DNA of 64,000 bases, taken from contig JACRBG010000055.1 of the NCBI GenBank assembly GCA_016234595.1, positions 124,001 to 188,000 of the forward strand. Direction: 5' to 3'. Origin of the DNA: Chloroflexota bacterium (lineage in GTDB: Bacteria; Chloroflexota; Anaerolineae; Aggregatilineales; J027). Under the pieces are notes generated by a model. The model searched no databases. It was not told the DNA's origin and saw only the letters and a list, made by a program, of their open reading frames with translations. Below are positions 40,917 through 49,233 of this stretch, piece after piece (within the stretch, counting starts at the first letter, position 1; the number at the start of each line of letters is the position of its first letter). A program made the translations under genes and the position numbers.

Positions 40917-40940
40917 GGGCAGCTTACTACTGCCCTTTTT
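40917..40940 (+). terminator. terminator after the kinase-STAND-WD40 gene
   Basis: GGGCAG (40917-40922) pairs with CTGCCC (40930-40935), followed by TTTTT. It separates the biosynthetic operon from the precursor genes. Confidence 0.9.
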
Positions 40941-40963
40941 CGTTAACGAAGTCAAAAATTATT

Positions 40964-41023
40964 GTGAAAAATTCGTGCAGAAACATGCCACCCTTGGAAA
41001 ATCGTGTAGAATACTTTTAAAGC
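40964..41023 (+). promoter_or_regulatory. conserved upstream region of precursor 1 (two boxes)
   Basis: Box 1 is TGAAAAATTCGTGCA (40965-40979). Box 2 (40996-41022) contains AAATCGTGTAGAATA and ends in TTAAAG. The same two boxes, 33 instead of 31 bp apart, lie upstream of precursor 3 (41988-42046). Box 2 holds TGTAGAAT, a plausible -10 element. The rest of the 340-nt gap to the gene shows no further gene or clear structure. Confidence 0.5.
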
Positions 41024-41224
41024 ATTGCTCTACAAATACTTGTCATGGGGAAGGCGGTGGCTTGAAATTTCAACGCTTTTTCCAAGCTATTGACGACACA
41101 AATGATGTCAGATACACGGTGGAAATCGTTCGGTAATGTTCAGTGGTGGATAGCCACAACTGGTCTGTTTCTGAAACAAAAAGCCATCTATCGCTCAACA
41201 GAATACTGATAGGAGAATTTCATA

Positions 41225-41506
41225 ATGTCTAAACAAACCGCACTCCAATTCCTACAAAAGGCGGTAGTCGACAAAACCCTTCAAGAAAAAATGCGGGCGG
41301 CTTCAATGGATGCAGTATTAGAAGTTGCCAAAAAAGCAGGCTATGAGTTCAACGCCTCGGATTACAAAGCTGCCGTTTTGGCTTTCCAAGAGTTATCATC
41401 GGATGAACTGGCTGAAGATGTTTTAGATATGATTGCGGGCGGCACTGGCTTTAGTGGTGTTCGTACCGACGACAGCTCAAGCATTTCAACCGACGCTGAA
41501 GGCTAA
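41225..41506 (+). CDS. RiPP precursor peptide 1, Nif11-like leader
   Basis: 93 residues. The leader fits the Nif11/NHLP class: MSKQTALQFLQKAVVDKTLQ, a helical KKAGYEFNASDYKAAV part, then ELAEDVLDMIAGG, with Gly72-Gly73 as the expected C39 cleavage site. The 20-residue core is TGFSGVRTDDSSSISTDAEG: no Cys, no Lys, eight Ser/Thr, five Asp/Glu. AGGAGA lies 8 nt before the ATG. With exporter and LanM genes upstream it is a likely substrate of the locus; a classical lanthipeptide is excluded by the missing Cys. Confidence 0.9.
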   Translation: MSKQTALQFLQKAVVDKTLQEKMRAASMDAVLEVAKKAGYEFNASDYKAAVLAFQELSSDELAEDVLDMIAGGTGFSGVRTDDSSSISTDAEG

Positions 41507-41530
41507 AAATTAGCTCAGGTAATCATAGGA

Positions 41531-41554
41531 GTGGAGCAGTTTAATCTGCCCCAC
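41531..41554 (+). other. hairpin between precursors 1 and 2
   Basis: GTGGAGCAG (41531-41539) pairs with CTGCCCCAC (41546-41554) with one A/C mismatch; no T-run follows. It may stabilise the mRNA end or act as a weak terminator. Confidence 0.4.
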
Positions 41555-41657
41555 TACTTAAAGTTTGTGCATCATTGAAATCCATTCTCGGTGTTTTGGT
41601 TATACCCGACAATGAAATTCTAAGACTTCCAGATTAATTCAGTAAAGGAATATCGTT

Positions 41658-41903
41658 ATGTCCAAAACTATCGTTCTAGAGTACCTGCGTAAAACCAACG
41701 GGGTAGCAACTTTTGAAGAAATTAGCAAGACTGCCCGCATCAGCATGGCTGACTTTAAGACTGCCGTAGCCCTGTATCAAGAAGAAATCAGCCTTGCCGA
41801 TGACAGCCTGTCCGATGATATTCTCGATATGATCGCAGGTGGCACGGGCAGCTTTAGCCGTGTCCACAGTGACAGCGACGGCACTGCTGACGCTGAGGGC
41901 TAA
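41658..41903 (+). CDS. RiPP precursor peptide 2, shortened Nif11-like leader
   Basis: 81 residues. The leader (MSKTIVLEYLRKTNGVATFE, then a helical ARISMADFKTAVALY and SLSDDILDMIAGG) is shorter than in precursor 1 but keeps the amphipathic helix and Gly61-Gly62. The core is TGSFSRVHSDSDGTADAEG (19 residues): no Cys, six Ser/Thr, five Asp/Glu. GTAAAGGAAT precedes the start. It is a clear paralogue of precursor 3, whose first 60 codons are closely similar. Confidence 0.9.
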   Translation: MSKTIVLEYLRKTNGVATFEEISKTARISMADFKTAVALYQEEISLADDSLSDDILDMIAGGTGSFSRVHSDSDGTADAEG

Positions 41904-41986
41904 AAAATCGGCCTACTTGCTAGGTGGCGTAGTCAATCGCGTCTGCGCCTTCCTTAGTTTCAGCTTGTGAATATCGTAAAGATTTT

Positions 41987-42046
41987 ATGAAAAATGCGTG
42001 GATTTCGTTCTAAACCGAACGGAAATCGTGTATTATTCAATTAAAG
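41987..42046 (+). promoter_or_regulatory. conserved upstream region of precursor 3 (two boxes)
   Basis: Box 1 TGAAAAATGCGTGGA (41988-42002) and box 2 (42021-42046, containing AAATCGTGTATTATTC and ending TTAAAG) repeat those upstream of precursor 1. TATTAT may serve as a -10 hexamer. The conservation across two copies otherwise flanked by unlike sequence suggests a shared promoter or operator. Confidence 0.5.
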
Positions 42047-42126
42047 TTAAACTCATTTTGAATGTACTCCCTTATTCAAGGCACCAAAATCATACACCGC
42101 ATCAATTCTAGTAAAGGAATAGCAAC

Positions 42127-42369
42127 ATGTCCAAAACTATCGCTCTCGAATTTCTCCGTAAAACCAACGGGGTAGCGACTTTTGAAGAAATCAGCAAGAC
42201 TGCTCGCATCAACATGGCCGATTTCAAAGCCGCTGTGATGATGTATCAAGAAGAGGTCAGCCTCGCCAACGACGAATTGCCTGAAGACCTGCTCGATATG
42301 GTGGCGGGTGGTACTGGTTTCAGCCATGTCCGTGATGACGGCTCTGGCTATGGTGACGACGAAGGTTAA
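42127..42369 (+). CDS. RiPP precursor peptide 3, shortened Nif11-like leader
   Basis: 80 residues. Leader nearly the same as precursor 2 (MSKTIALEFLRKTNGVATFE, ARINMADFKAAVMMY, LPEDLLDMVAGG; Gly61-Gly62). The 18-residue core TGFSHVRDDGSGYGDDEG has no Cys, only three Ser/Thr, and is rich in Asp and Gly. It shares TGFS-x-V-R with precursor 1. AGTAAAGGAAT precedes the start, as for precursor 2, so the two genes arose by tandem duplication. A strong terminator follows. Confidence 0.9.
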   Translation: MSKTIALEFLRKTNGVATFEEISKTARINMADFKAAVMMYQEEVSLANDELPEDLLDMVAGGTGFSHVRDDGSGYGDDEG

Positions 42370-42392
42370 TCTTTTTCAGGAACAGAAATAAT

Positions 42393-42424
42393 AAAGGGCG
42401 GCCCTGCGAGGTCGCCCTTTTGTT
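42393..42424 (+). terminator. terminator after precursor 3
   Basis: AAAGGGCGGCC (42393-42403) pairs with GGTCGCCCTTT (42410-42420), one G-T pair, followed by TGTTTT. It is also positioned to stop transcription of the convergent GAF gene. Confidence 0.9.
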
Positions 42425-42439
42425 TTATAACCCAGTCAA

Positions 42440-43330
42440 TTATGACGAGGGCTTATCTCCGGCATTAAACTGCTTACGCATGAGTTTGGCTTGCGCAGAC
42501 AAGCTCTGAAAGAAATCGCTTTCAGCAATTTCGTTAACCTGTTCATGGACTTTGGCCTGATCAATCTGGATTTGCAGGCGTTCAACTTCCCGACGAGCCT
42601 TATTCAAATCATCTTTCACTCGCGTAAAATTCTGGGCGTTTTCGATAGCAATGGCAGCTTGGGTTCCAAACGCAGTCAAGAGAGGGATATCGCGCGGGTC
42701 AAAAATGCCTTGCTCAATACGGTTATCGGTGTAAAGGACACCAACACCTTCTCCGCGCAGCATCAAGGGAATGCACATAATCGAACGGAGGCCATGCGCA
42801 GCAACACTCGCGTTTTGCTTAAAACGTTCATCGGCTTGGGCGTTCGTCGTGATGATGGCCTCACCCTGCTCTAAGGTAGTGTTGACCACACTGCGGCTAA
42901 ATACGGCTTCATCATCCGCCAAATTTTCCTGATCCCAATTACGGGCAGCACGGAATTTCAGTTCGCCGCTGATTTTGTCTTTCAACAACAAATAGGCACG
43001 CTCTGCCCCTGTCAAGCCAATGACCGTATCCATGACATCCTGCAAAACACGGTCAAGTTCCAAAGAGGAAGTAATCAGGGCGCTAGTACGGACAATCTCT
43101 TCAAGGCGACTACGCTCGGTTGAGAGACGCCGACTCGATTTTTCGATACCATCCACATCCCGGCGAATATTCTGCATCATGCCACTGATGTCTAATGAAA
43201 TCTGCACACCATGCGAGGCAAGTTGTTGAAACAAACGACTTAGAACCGTCTCAAGTTGCTGGGAATTGGACGAGAGCCGTGTAAATCTTTCTTGCATTTC
43301 AGGGTCAAGGATATTAGTTTGCTTCGGCAT
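42440..43330 (-). CDS. cytoplasmic GAF-domain protein
   Basis: ATG 43330 is chosen (MPKQTNILDP); codons upstream in frame look poor. About 296 residues: a helical coiled-coil N-terminus (residues 1-90), a GAF domain at about 95-250 (LEEIVRTSALITSSLELDRV, then GLRSIMCIPLMLRGEGVGVL and AFGTQAAIAIENAQNF), and a second coiled coil to the end. There is no output enzyme, so it is a stand-alone sensor or adaptor. It is convergent with the precursor genes and may or may not belong to the peptide locus. Confidence 0.8.
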   Translation of the reverse strand: MPKQTNILDPEMQERFTRLSSNSQQLETVLSRLFQQLASHGVQISLDISGMMQNIRRDVDGIEKSSRRLSTERSRLEEIVRTSALITSSLELDRVLQDVMDTVIGLTGAERAYLLLKDKISGELKFRAARNWDQENLADDEAVFSRSVVNTTLEQGEAIITTNAQADERFKQNASVAAHGLRSIMCIPLMLRGEGVGVLYTDNRIEQGIFDPRDIPLLTAFGTQAAIAIENAQNFTRVKDDLNKARREVERLQIQIDQAKVHEQVNEIAESDFFQSLSAQAKLMRKQFNAGDKPSS

Positions 43331-43439
43331 GAACGATATGTACTCTCTCTCAATGCATAAAACCTTGCCACTCATCATAGCGGAATTTGGGCTAGAACAC
43401 AAAGACAAAGCAGGATTTCCGCACTGGCTATTATTTCAT

Positions 43440-44648
43440 CTAAGCGGGTGGTCGTTGCCAATAGTCGGCCACCGCCGAAAAGTCTTGGCTAATGCGTTGG
43501 GCATAACTATTCAGTAGTTCCATCACGCGGTCAGCACTTGGGGAGGCCACGATCATGCCGACATGAAATTTTTTATTGAGCCGCCAGACGACTTCGGGGT
43601 CATTATAGGCAGACGTGTCGGGATATTCTTGGCGGGCTAGAGAAATGACAATCCCAGCGTAATCTTCACGTGTCATAGGTAATTGATACGGTACACCCTG
43701 TAGATGGGCGATTTCCATCCGCACCCATTCCACCCAAGGATTCAATCCAGTGGCGGCTTCAATTAGGTCAGCGATATTCGCCCCCCCCACCCGTGCCGCG
43801 ACTTCAAGAAAATAATGCTTCCCGTCAGCCTCCCCTTTGATAAATTCGGCATGGGTAATACCACGCACCATGCCAAGGGCTTGCACTAATTCGACATTTA
43901 ACTTGCGAAGGGCCACTGCATCAACTGAATCGCGCTCAAGGGTTCGGGTCATAAATACGCCTCCATCATGAGACACGTTCAGTGGCGGTTTAGCATACTT
44001 ATGCACAATTGAAAATACGACTTCGCCGCCATTGATGATTGAATCCACGTGAAACACATCACCGGGTACAAAACGCTCTAATAAATAGGCTGACTGCTCA
44101 TCCCCCATTGATTCCAATTGCGACCATAGTTCATCAGCACTTTGGATTTTTTTCATACCCACTGAGCCCGCCCATGTACGGGGTTTGAGCATCCAAGGAG
44201 CAGGAACTCGCTCAGTAAACTGGCGAATTCTGTCATGATTCAGTACACCCACAAAATCTGGCACTGCGATGCCTGCTTCATGGGCACGGGTTCGCATGGC
44301 TAACTTATCACGAAAAAAACGGGCGGCGCTGTGTCCCATCCCCGGCATCCGCAAATGCTCACGCACAATGGCGGCCATCTCAACGTCATATTCATCCAAT
44401 GGAATAATTTGGTCAATTTGGCGAGTGCGATAGAGATAACTCACCGCATTGATAACATGCTGCGTGTTAGACAGGTCGGGCATAAAATACACTTCGTCAA
44501 GGCTGTCACGCGGCCAATCTTCGTTGACCCACTTTTCTTTGGCAATCAAGATGACTCGACAGCCCTGACGATGGGCCTCGCGCATCAAGTCTTTTCCCTT
44601 GAATTCGCTGGCAAGACACAAAAATGTAATTTGGGGGGTCTCAATCAT
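43440..44648 (-). CDS. ATP-grasp carboxylate-amine ligase-like protein
   Basis: ATG 44648, with AAGGAG 8 nt upstream, gives 402 residues. The order matches carbamoyl-phosphate-synthase-like ATP-grasp: an N-terminal Rossmann part (FLCLASEFKGKDLMREAHRQ), a central DKLAMRTRAHEAGIAVPDFV lead-in, WMLKPRTWAGSVGMKKI with the ATP-binding Lys, and a LEVAARVGGANIADL metal/phosphate segment. Ligases of this type join a carboxylate to an amine through an acyl-phosphate. It is divergent from the subtilase gene (116 nt between starts). Together with the next four genes it forms a set reminiscent of amino-acid/peptide ligase operons. Confidence 0.85.
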   Translation of the reverse strand: MIETPQITFLCLASEFKGKDLMREAHRQGCRVILIAKEKWVNEDWPRDSLDEVYFMPDLSNTQHVINAVSYLYRTRQIDQIIPLDEYDVEMAAIVREHLRMPGMGHSAARFFRDKLAMRTRAHEAGIAVPDFVGVLNHDRIRQFTERVPAPWMLKPRTWAGSVGMKKIQSADELWSQLESMGDEQSAYLLERFVPGDVFHVDSIINGGEVVFSIVHKYAKPPLNVSHDGGVFMTRTLERDSVDAVALRKLNVELVQALGMVRGITHAEFIKGEADGKHYFLEVAARVGGANIADLIEAATGLNPWVEWVRMEIAHLQGVPYQLPMTREDYAGIVISLARQEYPDTSAYNDPEVVWRLNKKFHVGMIVASPSADRVMELLNSYAQRISQDFSAVADYWQRPPA

Positions 44649-44764
44649 CAAAAAATCTCCTTATAATCATTTTTAAGCAAGTGTATCAGGAAAATCACCC
44701 AATAGCACTTCACCCAATTCGTCGCTAGAATGAGTTTATCAAGTAGCCGTACTAGAGAAGCGAT

Positions 44765-45907
44765 ATGTTTGTGTTTTCACCCAACTACCCTTATCAACAA
44801 CCCGATAATTATGCTCTGTTGCCCGTTCCCGAACGGATGAGTGCACCACCCGATATTACCGGGCGAAATGTGGTCATTGCGTTTATAGACTCTGGTTTTT
44901 ACCCTCATCCGGATCTGGATAATCGTATCCTAGCCCATATTGATGTCGCTACTAATCAGGCTGTCGAATCCGCCAAATTGGTACCCCACGATCATATTTA
45001 TAGCTGGCACGGGCAAATGACTTCGGTGGTAGCGACTGGTAGCGGTTTGACCTCCAAAGGCAAGTATCGAGGTATCGCCAGCAGTGCAGAGATGGTGCTA
45101 GTGCGCATCACCAATCGGCGGGGGCAAGTTAAAGAGAATGACATCCTACGGGGTCTCAATTGGGTTATTGAAAATCATCGGCGCTTCGATATTCGGATTG
45201 TCAACGTCTCGGTGGGGGGGGATTTTGAAACCCATGACCCCATGCACCCCCTTTTTACCGCTATACGTAAACTGACCGACACAGGGATTGTTGTCGTGAC
45301 GGCGGCTGGAAATTCTGGCAAGCCGACTCTGCTTCCGCCTGCCAGTTCCCCCGACGCAATTACGGTGGGTGGTTTTGATGACCGCAACACACTGGATAAA
45401 TCAAAATGGCAGGGTTTTCATCACAACTATGGCAAAACTTATGATGGCAAATCTAAGCCAGACATCATTGCCCCCGCAACATGGATCGCCTCACCCATTA
45501 TGCCGGGTTCTACTATGGAAAAAGAATCCCGTTGGTTGGCCCCTCTGCTCCGTGCACCGACCAACGAAGCCATCCGTCAAATTTTGTGGAATGGCTATGC
45601 TGATTTAGGTTTTTCCAGAACCCAAGCTGAAACTCCTGATCTTGAAGTGCTGATGGAGTTACAAAAACGTCTCCATGCCCACAAGATTATTGATGAGCAT
45701 CATCAGCATGTCGATGGGACATCGGTTTCAACCGCGATTATCTCATCGGTGGTCGCCCAAATTTTGGAAATCAACCGAAGTTTGACACCCGCCCAAGTTC
45801 GGAATATTCTCATGACAACAGCAACCCACCTGCCCAATTTATCACCGGAACAGCAGGGTGCGGGTATTGTGAACCCAACACAAGCAATCAAAATGGTCGC
45901 CTCTTAA
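44765..45907 (+). CDS. cytoplasmic S8 (subtilisin-like) serine protease
   Basis: 380 residues without signal peptide or long prodomain. The catalytic triad is visible: Asp in VVIAFIDSGFYPHPDL, His in YSWHGQMTSVVATGSG, Ser in VDGTSVSTAIISSVVAQI, with oxyanion Asn in VVTAAGNSGKP. An insertion of about 90 residues precedes the Ser motif. The start is 116 nt from the divergent ATP-grasp gene. An esterase gene follows 21 nt later. Cytoplasmic subtilases close to ligases suggest maturation or turnover of an internally made peptide, but this is inference. Confidence 0.9.
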   Translation: MFVFSPNYPYQQPDNYALLPVPERMSAPPDITGRNVVIAFIDSGFYPHPDLDNRILAHIDVATNQAVESAKLVPHDHIYSWHGQMTSVVATGSGLTSKGKYRGIASSAEMVLVRITNRRGQVKENDILRGLNWVIENHRRFDIRIVNVSVGGDFETHDPMHPLFTAIRKLTDTGIVVVTAAGNSGKPTLLPPASSPDAITVGGFDDRNTLDKSKWQGFHHNYGKTYDGKSKPDIIAPATWIASPIMPGSTMEKESRWLAPLLRAPTNEAIRQILWNGYADLGFSRTQAETPDLEVLMELQKRLHAHKIIDEHHQHVDGTSVSTAIISSVVAQILEINRSLTPAQVRNILMTTATHLPNLSPEQQGAGIVNPTQAIKMVAS

Positions 45908-45928
45908 TTTCTTTAGGGAATAAATTGT

Positions 45929-46648
45929 ATGAATCGTGAATATCATGCTTGGCACAGCCCATCGCTGAACCGCAAAATGGAATTGCTCGTGTTTGGTCAC
46001 GCTGGAGCCAAAGTCCTCATTTTTCCAACATCACAGGGGAAATTTTATGAATGGGAAGACCGGGGGATGATGGGCACACTGGGTGAACATCTTGAACGCG
46101 GTTGGCTACAATGTTTTTGCGTAGATAGTGTGGATGCCGAAAGCTGGTATGCCAAATGGGCCCATCCCGGTGGTCGAGCCTATCGCCATGCTCAATACTT
46201 CGGCTATCTCTATAGTGAGGTGCTGCCATTTATGAATTGGAAAAATCCTACGCCCTTCACTATCACGATGGGAGCGAGCTTCGGTGCTTTCCATGCTATG
46301 TCGTTTGGCCTCAAACATCCTTGGGCTGTCAATCGTGTATTGGCGATGAGTGGCCTCTATGATATTCGTGGTTTTACCGATGGCTATAGCGACGATAATG
46401 TCTACTTCAATAACCCAATGCAATTTATCCCTAACGAAAATGATGGAACACGGCTTGCCCAGTTGCGTCAGATGGATATTATTATGGCATCGGGCCGTGA
46501 TGACCGATTAATGGGTAGCGCCAAACGATTATCAGGTCTGTTATGGGAAAAAGGCATTGGTAATGCTCTACGGGAATGGGATGGATGGTCACATGACTGG
46601 CCTTACTGGAAGAAGATGATGCTGATGTATATTGGTGGACATGATTAG
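45929..46648 (+). CDS. alpha/beta-hydrolase, COG4947-like esterase
   Basis: 239 residues. Landmarks: SLNRKMELLVFGHAGAKVLI, the nucleophile elbow TMGASFGAFHAM (Ser in G-A-S-F-G), DYSDDNVY-like acid region, and the C-terminal His in WDGWSHDWPYWKKM. COG4947 esterases are repeatedly found beside ATP-grasp ligases (recalled from the amidoligase survey of Iyer and colleagues, not checked here). It overlaps none of its neighbours; 32 nt separate it from the next ATP-grasp gene. Confidence 0.85.
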   Translation: MNREYHAWHSPSLNRKMELLVFGHAGAKVLIFPTSQGKFYEWEDRGMMGTLGEHLERGWLQCFCVDSVDAESWYAKWAHPGGRAYRHAQYFGYLYSEVLPFMNWKNPTPFTITMGASFGAFHAMSFGLKHPWAVNRVLAMSGLYDIRGFTDGYSDDNVYFNNPMQFIPNENDGTRLAQLRQMDIIMASGRDDRLMGSAKRLSGLLWEKGIGNALREWDGWSHDWPYWKKMMLMYIGGHD

Positions 46649-46680
46649 CCAATAATTTTTTTTTGAAGGAGCAAGTTTTT

Positions 46681-47760
46681 ATGGCAGTAACAAAATCCTC
46701 TGAACCCCTACGGATAGGTCTATTTGTAGGGCGTGAATGGTCATGGCCGCCAGCCTTTATTGAAGAAGTCAATCGGCGCAATCAGGGGGTGATTGCCGAG
46801 TACGTCAAGGTGGGAGGCACGCAAATGAACGAGCCCTGCCCTTACCGTGTGATTGTAGACCGCATCTCCCATGAAGTCCCTTACTATCGTTCTTATCTTA
46901 AAAATGCCGCTCTGCAAGGGGTCAAGGTTATCAATGATCCGTTTATGTGGACAGCCGACGATAAATTTTTTGGTGCATCATTAGCGGAACAATTGGGGGT
47001 CAAATCCCCTAAAACCGTCGTGCTGCCCAACCGAGATTACGTCCCCGGCATTGTCAAAACGGAAAGCCTGCGAAATTTAGTTTACCCAATGGACTGGCAG
47101 GCAATTGTCCATTATGTGGGGATGCCCTGCGTTCTTAAAGATGCGCATGGTGGTGGTTGGCGGGATGTCTATATCGTCAATTCAATGGATGACCTCATTT
47201 TCCGATATAACGGTAGCGGCTTGTTGACGATGATTGTGCAGGAGTTTATCGAGTGGGATAACTATGCTCGCCTGATGTGCTTGGGACAAAATGACATCTA
47301 TGTCATGAAATATGATCCCAAGAGTCGCCGCTATCATGAGGAACATGATTTCTCGCCCGAACTGCATCACCGTATGGTCGAAGACGCCACTAAACTAGTA
47401 CGGGCCTTTGGTTACGATATGAACACCGTTGAATTTGCTATTCGGGACGGCATCCCTTACGCTATTGATTTTATGAATCCTGCCCCCGATATGGATGTTA
47501 ATTCATTGGGGCGTAAACATTTTGATTGGATGGTGACACACATGGCTGATATGACAATCCGGCTAGCAAAATCCAATGAGGGCACGGCTGATCGCTATGA
47601 ATGGGCACGAGTGGCGGAGGAAAACAAATCTTCCAAAACTGGCAAGAAGGCCGTCGCACCCAAGACTGAGAAGGCGGTAGCTCCAAAAACTGAGAAAGCA
47701 GTCGCACCCAAGACCAAACCCGCGGGTGACAAAAAACCTCCTAAGACCAAATCTTCTTAA
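46681..47760 (+). CDS. ATP-grasp ligase with Lys/Ala/Pro repeat tail
   Basis: ATG 46681 is chosen because AAGGAG precedes it; the upstream TTG lies in that site. 359 residues. The ATP-grasp core shows PCVLKDAHGGGWRDVYIV, IVQEFIEWDNYARLM, and a metal-ligand region NTVEFAIRDGIPYAIDFMNP. The last 45 residues are a basic low-complexity tail with three repeats of EKAVAPKT. The tail may bind nucleic acid or an acidic partner, for example the acidic precursor cores, but this is speculation. It is the third gene of the unit. Confidence 0.85.
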   Translation: MAVTKSSEPLRIGLFVGREWSWPPAFIEEVNRRNQGVIAEYVKVGGTQMNEPCPYRVIVDRISHEVPYYRSYLKNAALQGVKVINDPFMWTADDKFFGASLAEQLGVKSPKTVVLPNRDYVPGIVKTESLRNLVYPMDWQAIVHYVGMPCVLKDAHGGGWRDVYIVNSMDDLIFRYNGSGLLTMIVQEFIEWDNYARLMCLGQNDIYVMKYDPKSRRYHEEHDFSPELHHRMVEDATKLVRAFGYDMNTVEFAIRDGIPYAIDFMNPAPDMDVNSLGRKHFDWMVTHMADMTIRLAKSNEGTADRYEWARVAEENKSSKTGKKAVAPKTEKAVAPKTEKAVAPKTKPAGDKKPPKTKSS

Positions 47761-47781
47761 TAACCAAATCAACTCTAGCTA

Positions 47782-47804
47782 GGGGCAGGCCAAACACCTG
47801 CCCC
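47782..47804 (+). other. hairpin GGGGCAGG/CCTGCCCC
   Basis: GGGGCAGG (47782-47789) pairs with CCTGCCCC (47797-47804), loop 7 nt, no T-run. Similar hairpins are at 40917-40935 and 61064-61084, so this may be a dispersed intergenic hairpin element. Confidence 0.6.
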
Positions 47805-47850
47805 TACTGTCAAAATCACATAAATTAGATTTATTGGAAAGGTACTTCTT

Positions 47851-49212
47851 ATGCTGACGACGAGAGAAGCGGTTGAAGTCTATCATGGCTTATTAAATGA
47901 CCAACTGGTAGCGGATTCTTTTGGAAAATTTAACCGCAGTCTCCGCGCCCGCCGCCTATATTTTGGGGAACGACCTCTTTGCACTGTCCTACGTCCACAA
48001 TTTTATTCCAAAGAACTCTGGGCCTATATCGTCCATGAAACCGAAACCGTCCTAAAAGCATTTTGGAAAGCCCATGCTGCCTGCATGACCAATGCCGACT
48101 TGCGTGCCCAGCTTGATCTTGAACCCTATGAAGAAGAACTCTTTAGCCTTGATATTGGCTACGAAGCGCCTTGGTCAACAGCTCGGCTAGATTCATTTTT
48201 TACGATTGAGAACAATCAACCCAGTCTGCGTTTTGTTGAATATAATGCCGAAACCCCAGCAGGCATGAGTTATGCGGATGAGCTTGCCAGTGCCTTCATG
48301 GAACTAGAACCCATTAAACAATTCCAGCAGCATTATCACATCCACTCGATGCCCGTCCAACAAGATTTATTGGCAGCTTTGTTAGAGGCATGGCGTCAAT
48401 GGGGTGGCACAACCACCCCACAAATTGGCATTATTGATTGGCAAGACCTGCCGACCCACAACGAGCACCAAATCTGCCGTGATTATTTTATGGCGCATGG
48501 CTGCAAAACCATTTTGGCTGACCCACACGAACTAGAGTATCGCAACGGACACCTGTGGGTCAATGATTTTCGGGTGGATTTCATCTATAAGCGCGTGCTT
48601 TGCTCCGAGTTGATTGAAAAAATGGGTTTGGATAACACCATCGTGCGTGCTCTCAAAGACCGTGCGGTATGTATGAGTAATGCGTTCAGCGCCAAATTAA
48701 TGGCAAAGAAAGCTAGCTTTGCTGTGATGAGCGATGAGCAAAATCATTATCTATTTACCTCCGAAGAAATCACGGCCATTGATGCGCATATTCCTTGGAC
48801 ACGCCGCGTGAGCGAACGTAAAACCTATTTTCATGAGCAGGCCATTGATTTAGTCCCATTCATCGCCGACAACCGCGACAAATTGGTTTTGAAACCCAAT
48901 GATGAATATGGGGGTTCAGGTGTGGTGTTGGGATGGGAAGCCGACAGCGAAACATGGAATGCAACCATTCAAAAGGCTCTGTATACCCCTTTTGTCGTCC
49001 AAGAGCGAGTTTCTATTGGGCAGGGGGAATATCCTTATTTGGAAGATGATAAACTCGCCATCCGCCAGCGTATGGTAGATAGTGACCCCTATATTTTTCA
49101 TGGACGACGGGTCAATGGCTGCCTTACGCGCATTTCCTCCCAATCACTCTTAAACGTGACGGCTGGGGGTGGCTCAGTTATCCCAACGTTCATTATCGAA
49201 AAGAAGAACTAA
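47851..49212 (+). CDS. circularly permuted-type ATP-grasp (glutathionylspermidine-synthase-like)
   Basis: 453 residues. Pattern: an N-terminal domain ending in FVEYNAETPAGMSYADELAS (acid residues as in the permuted ATP-grasp/glutathionylspermidine synthase group), a central DFIYKRVL stretch, and LVLKPNDEYGGSGVVLGW with the ATP-binding Lys near the C-terminus, as expected for a circular permutation. Such enzymes form amide bonds to amines or amino acids. It is the last gene of the ATP-grasp unit; a GC-rich hairpin with T-run follows at 49234-49262. Confidence 0.8.
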   Translation: MLTTREAVEVYHGLLNDQLVADSFGKFNRSLRARRLYFGERPLCTVLRPQFYSKELWAYIVHETETVLKAFWKAHAACMTNADLRAQLDLEPYEEELFSLDIGYEAPWSTARLDSFFTIENNQPSLRFVEYNAETPAGMSYADELASAFMELEPIKQFQQHYHIHSMPVQQDLLAALLEAWRQWGGTTTPQIGIIDWQDLPTHNEHQICRDYFMAHGCKTILADPHELEYRNGHLWVNDFRVDFIYKRVLCSELIEKMGLDNTIVRALKDRAVCMSNAFSAKLMAKKASFAVMSDEQNHYLFTSEEITAIDAHIPWTRRVSERKTYFHEQAIDLVPFIADNRDKLVLKPNDEYGGSGVVLGWEADSETWNATIQKALYTPFVVQERVSIGQGEYPYLEDDKLAIRQRMVDSDPYIFHGRRVNGCLTRISSQSLLNVTAGGGSVIPTFIIEKKN

Positions 49213-49233
49213 TGCAATTTTTAGCCGTTTTGC

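Noticed and set aside
41225-42369. CRISPR-like array suggested by the repeated starts of the small genes
   Set aside because: The repeats are coding paralogues at unequal distances with in-frame conservation; no short regular repeat-spacer pattern occurs.
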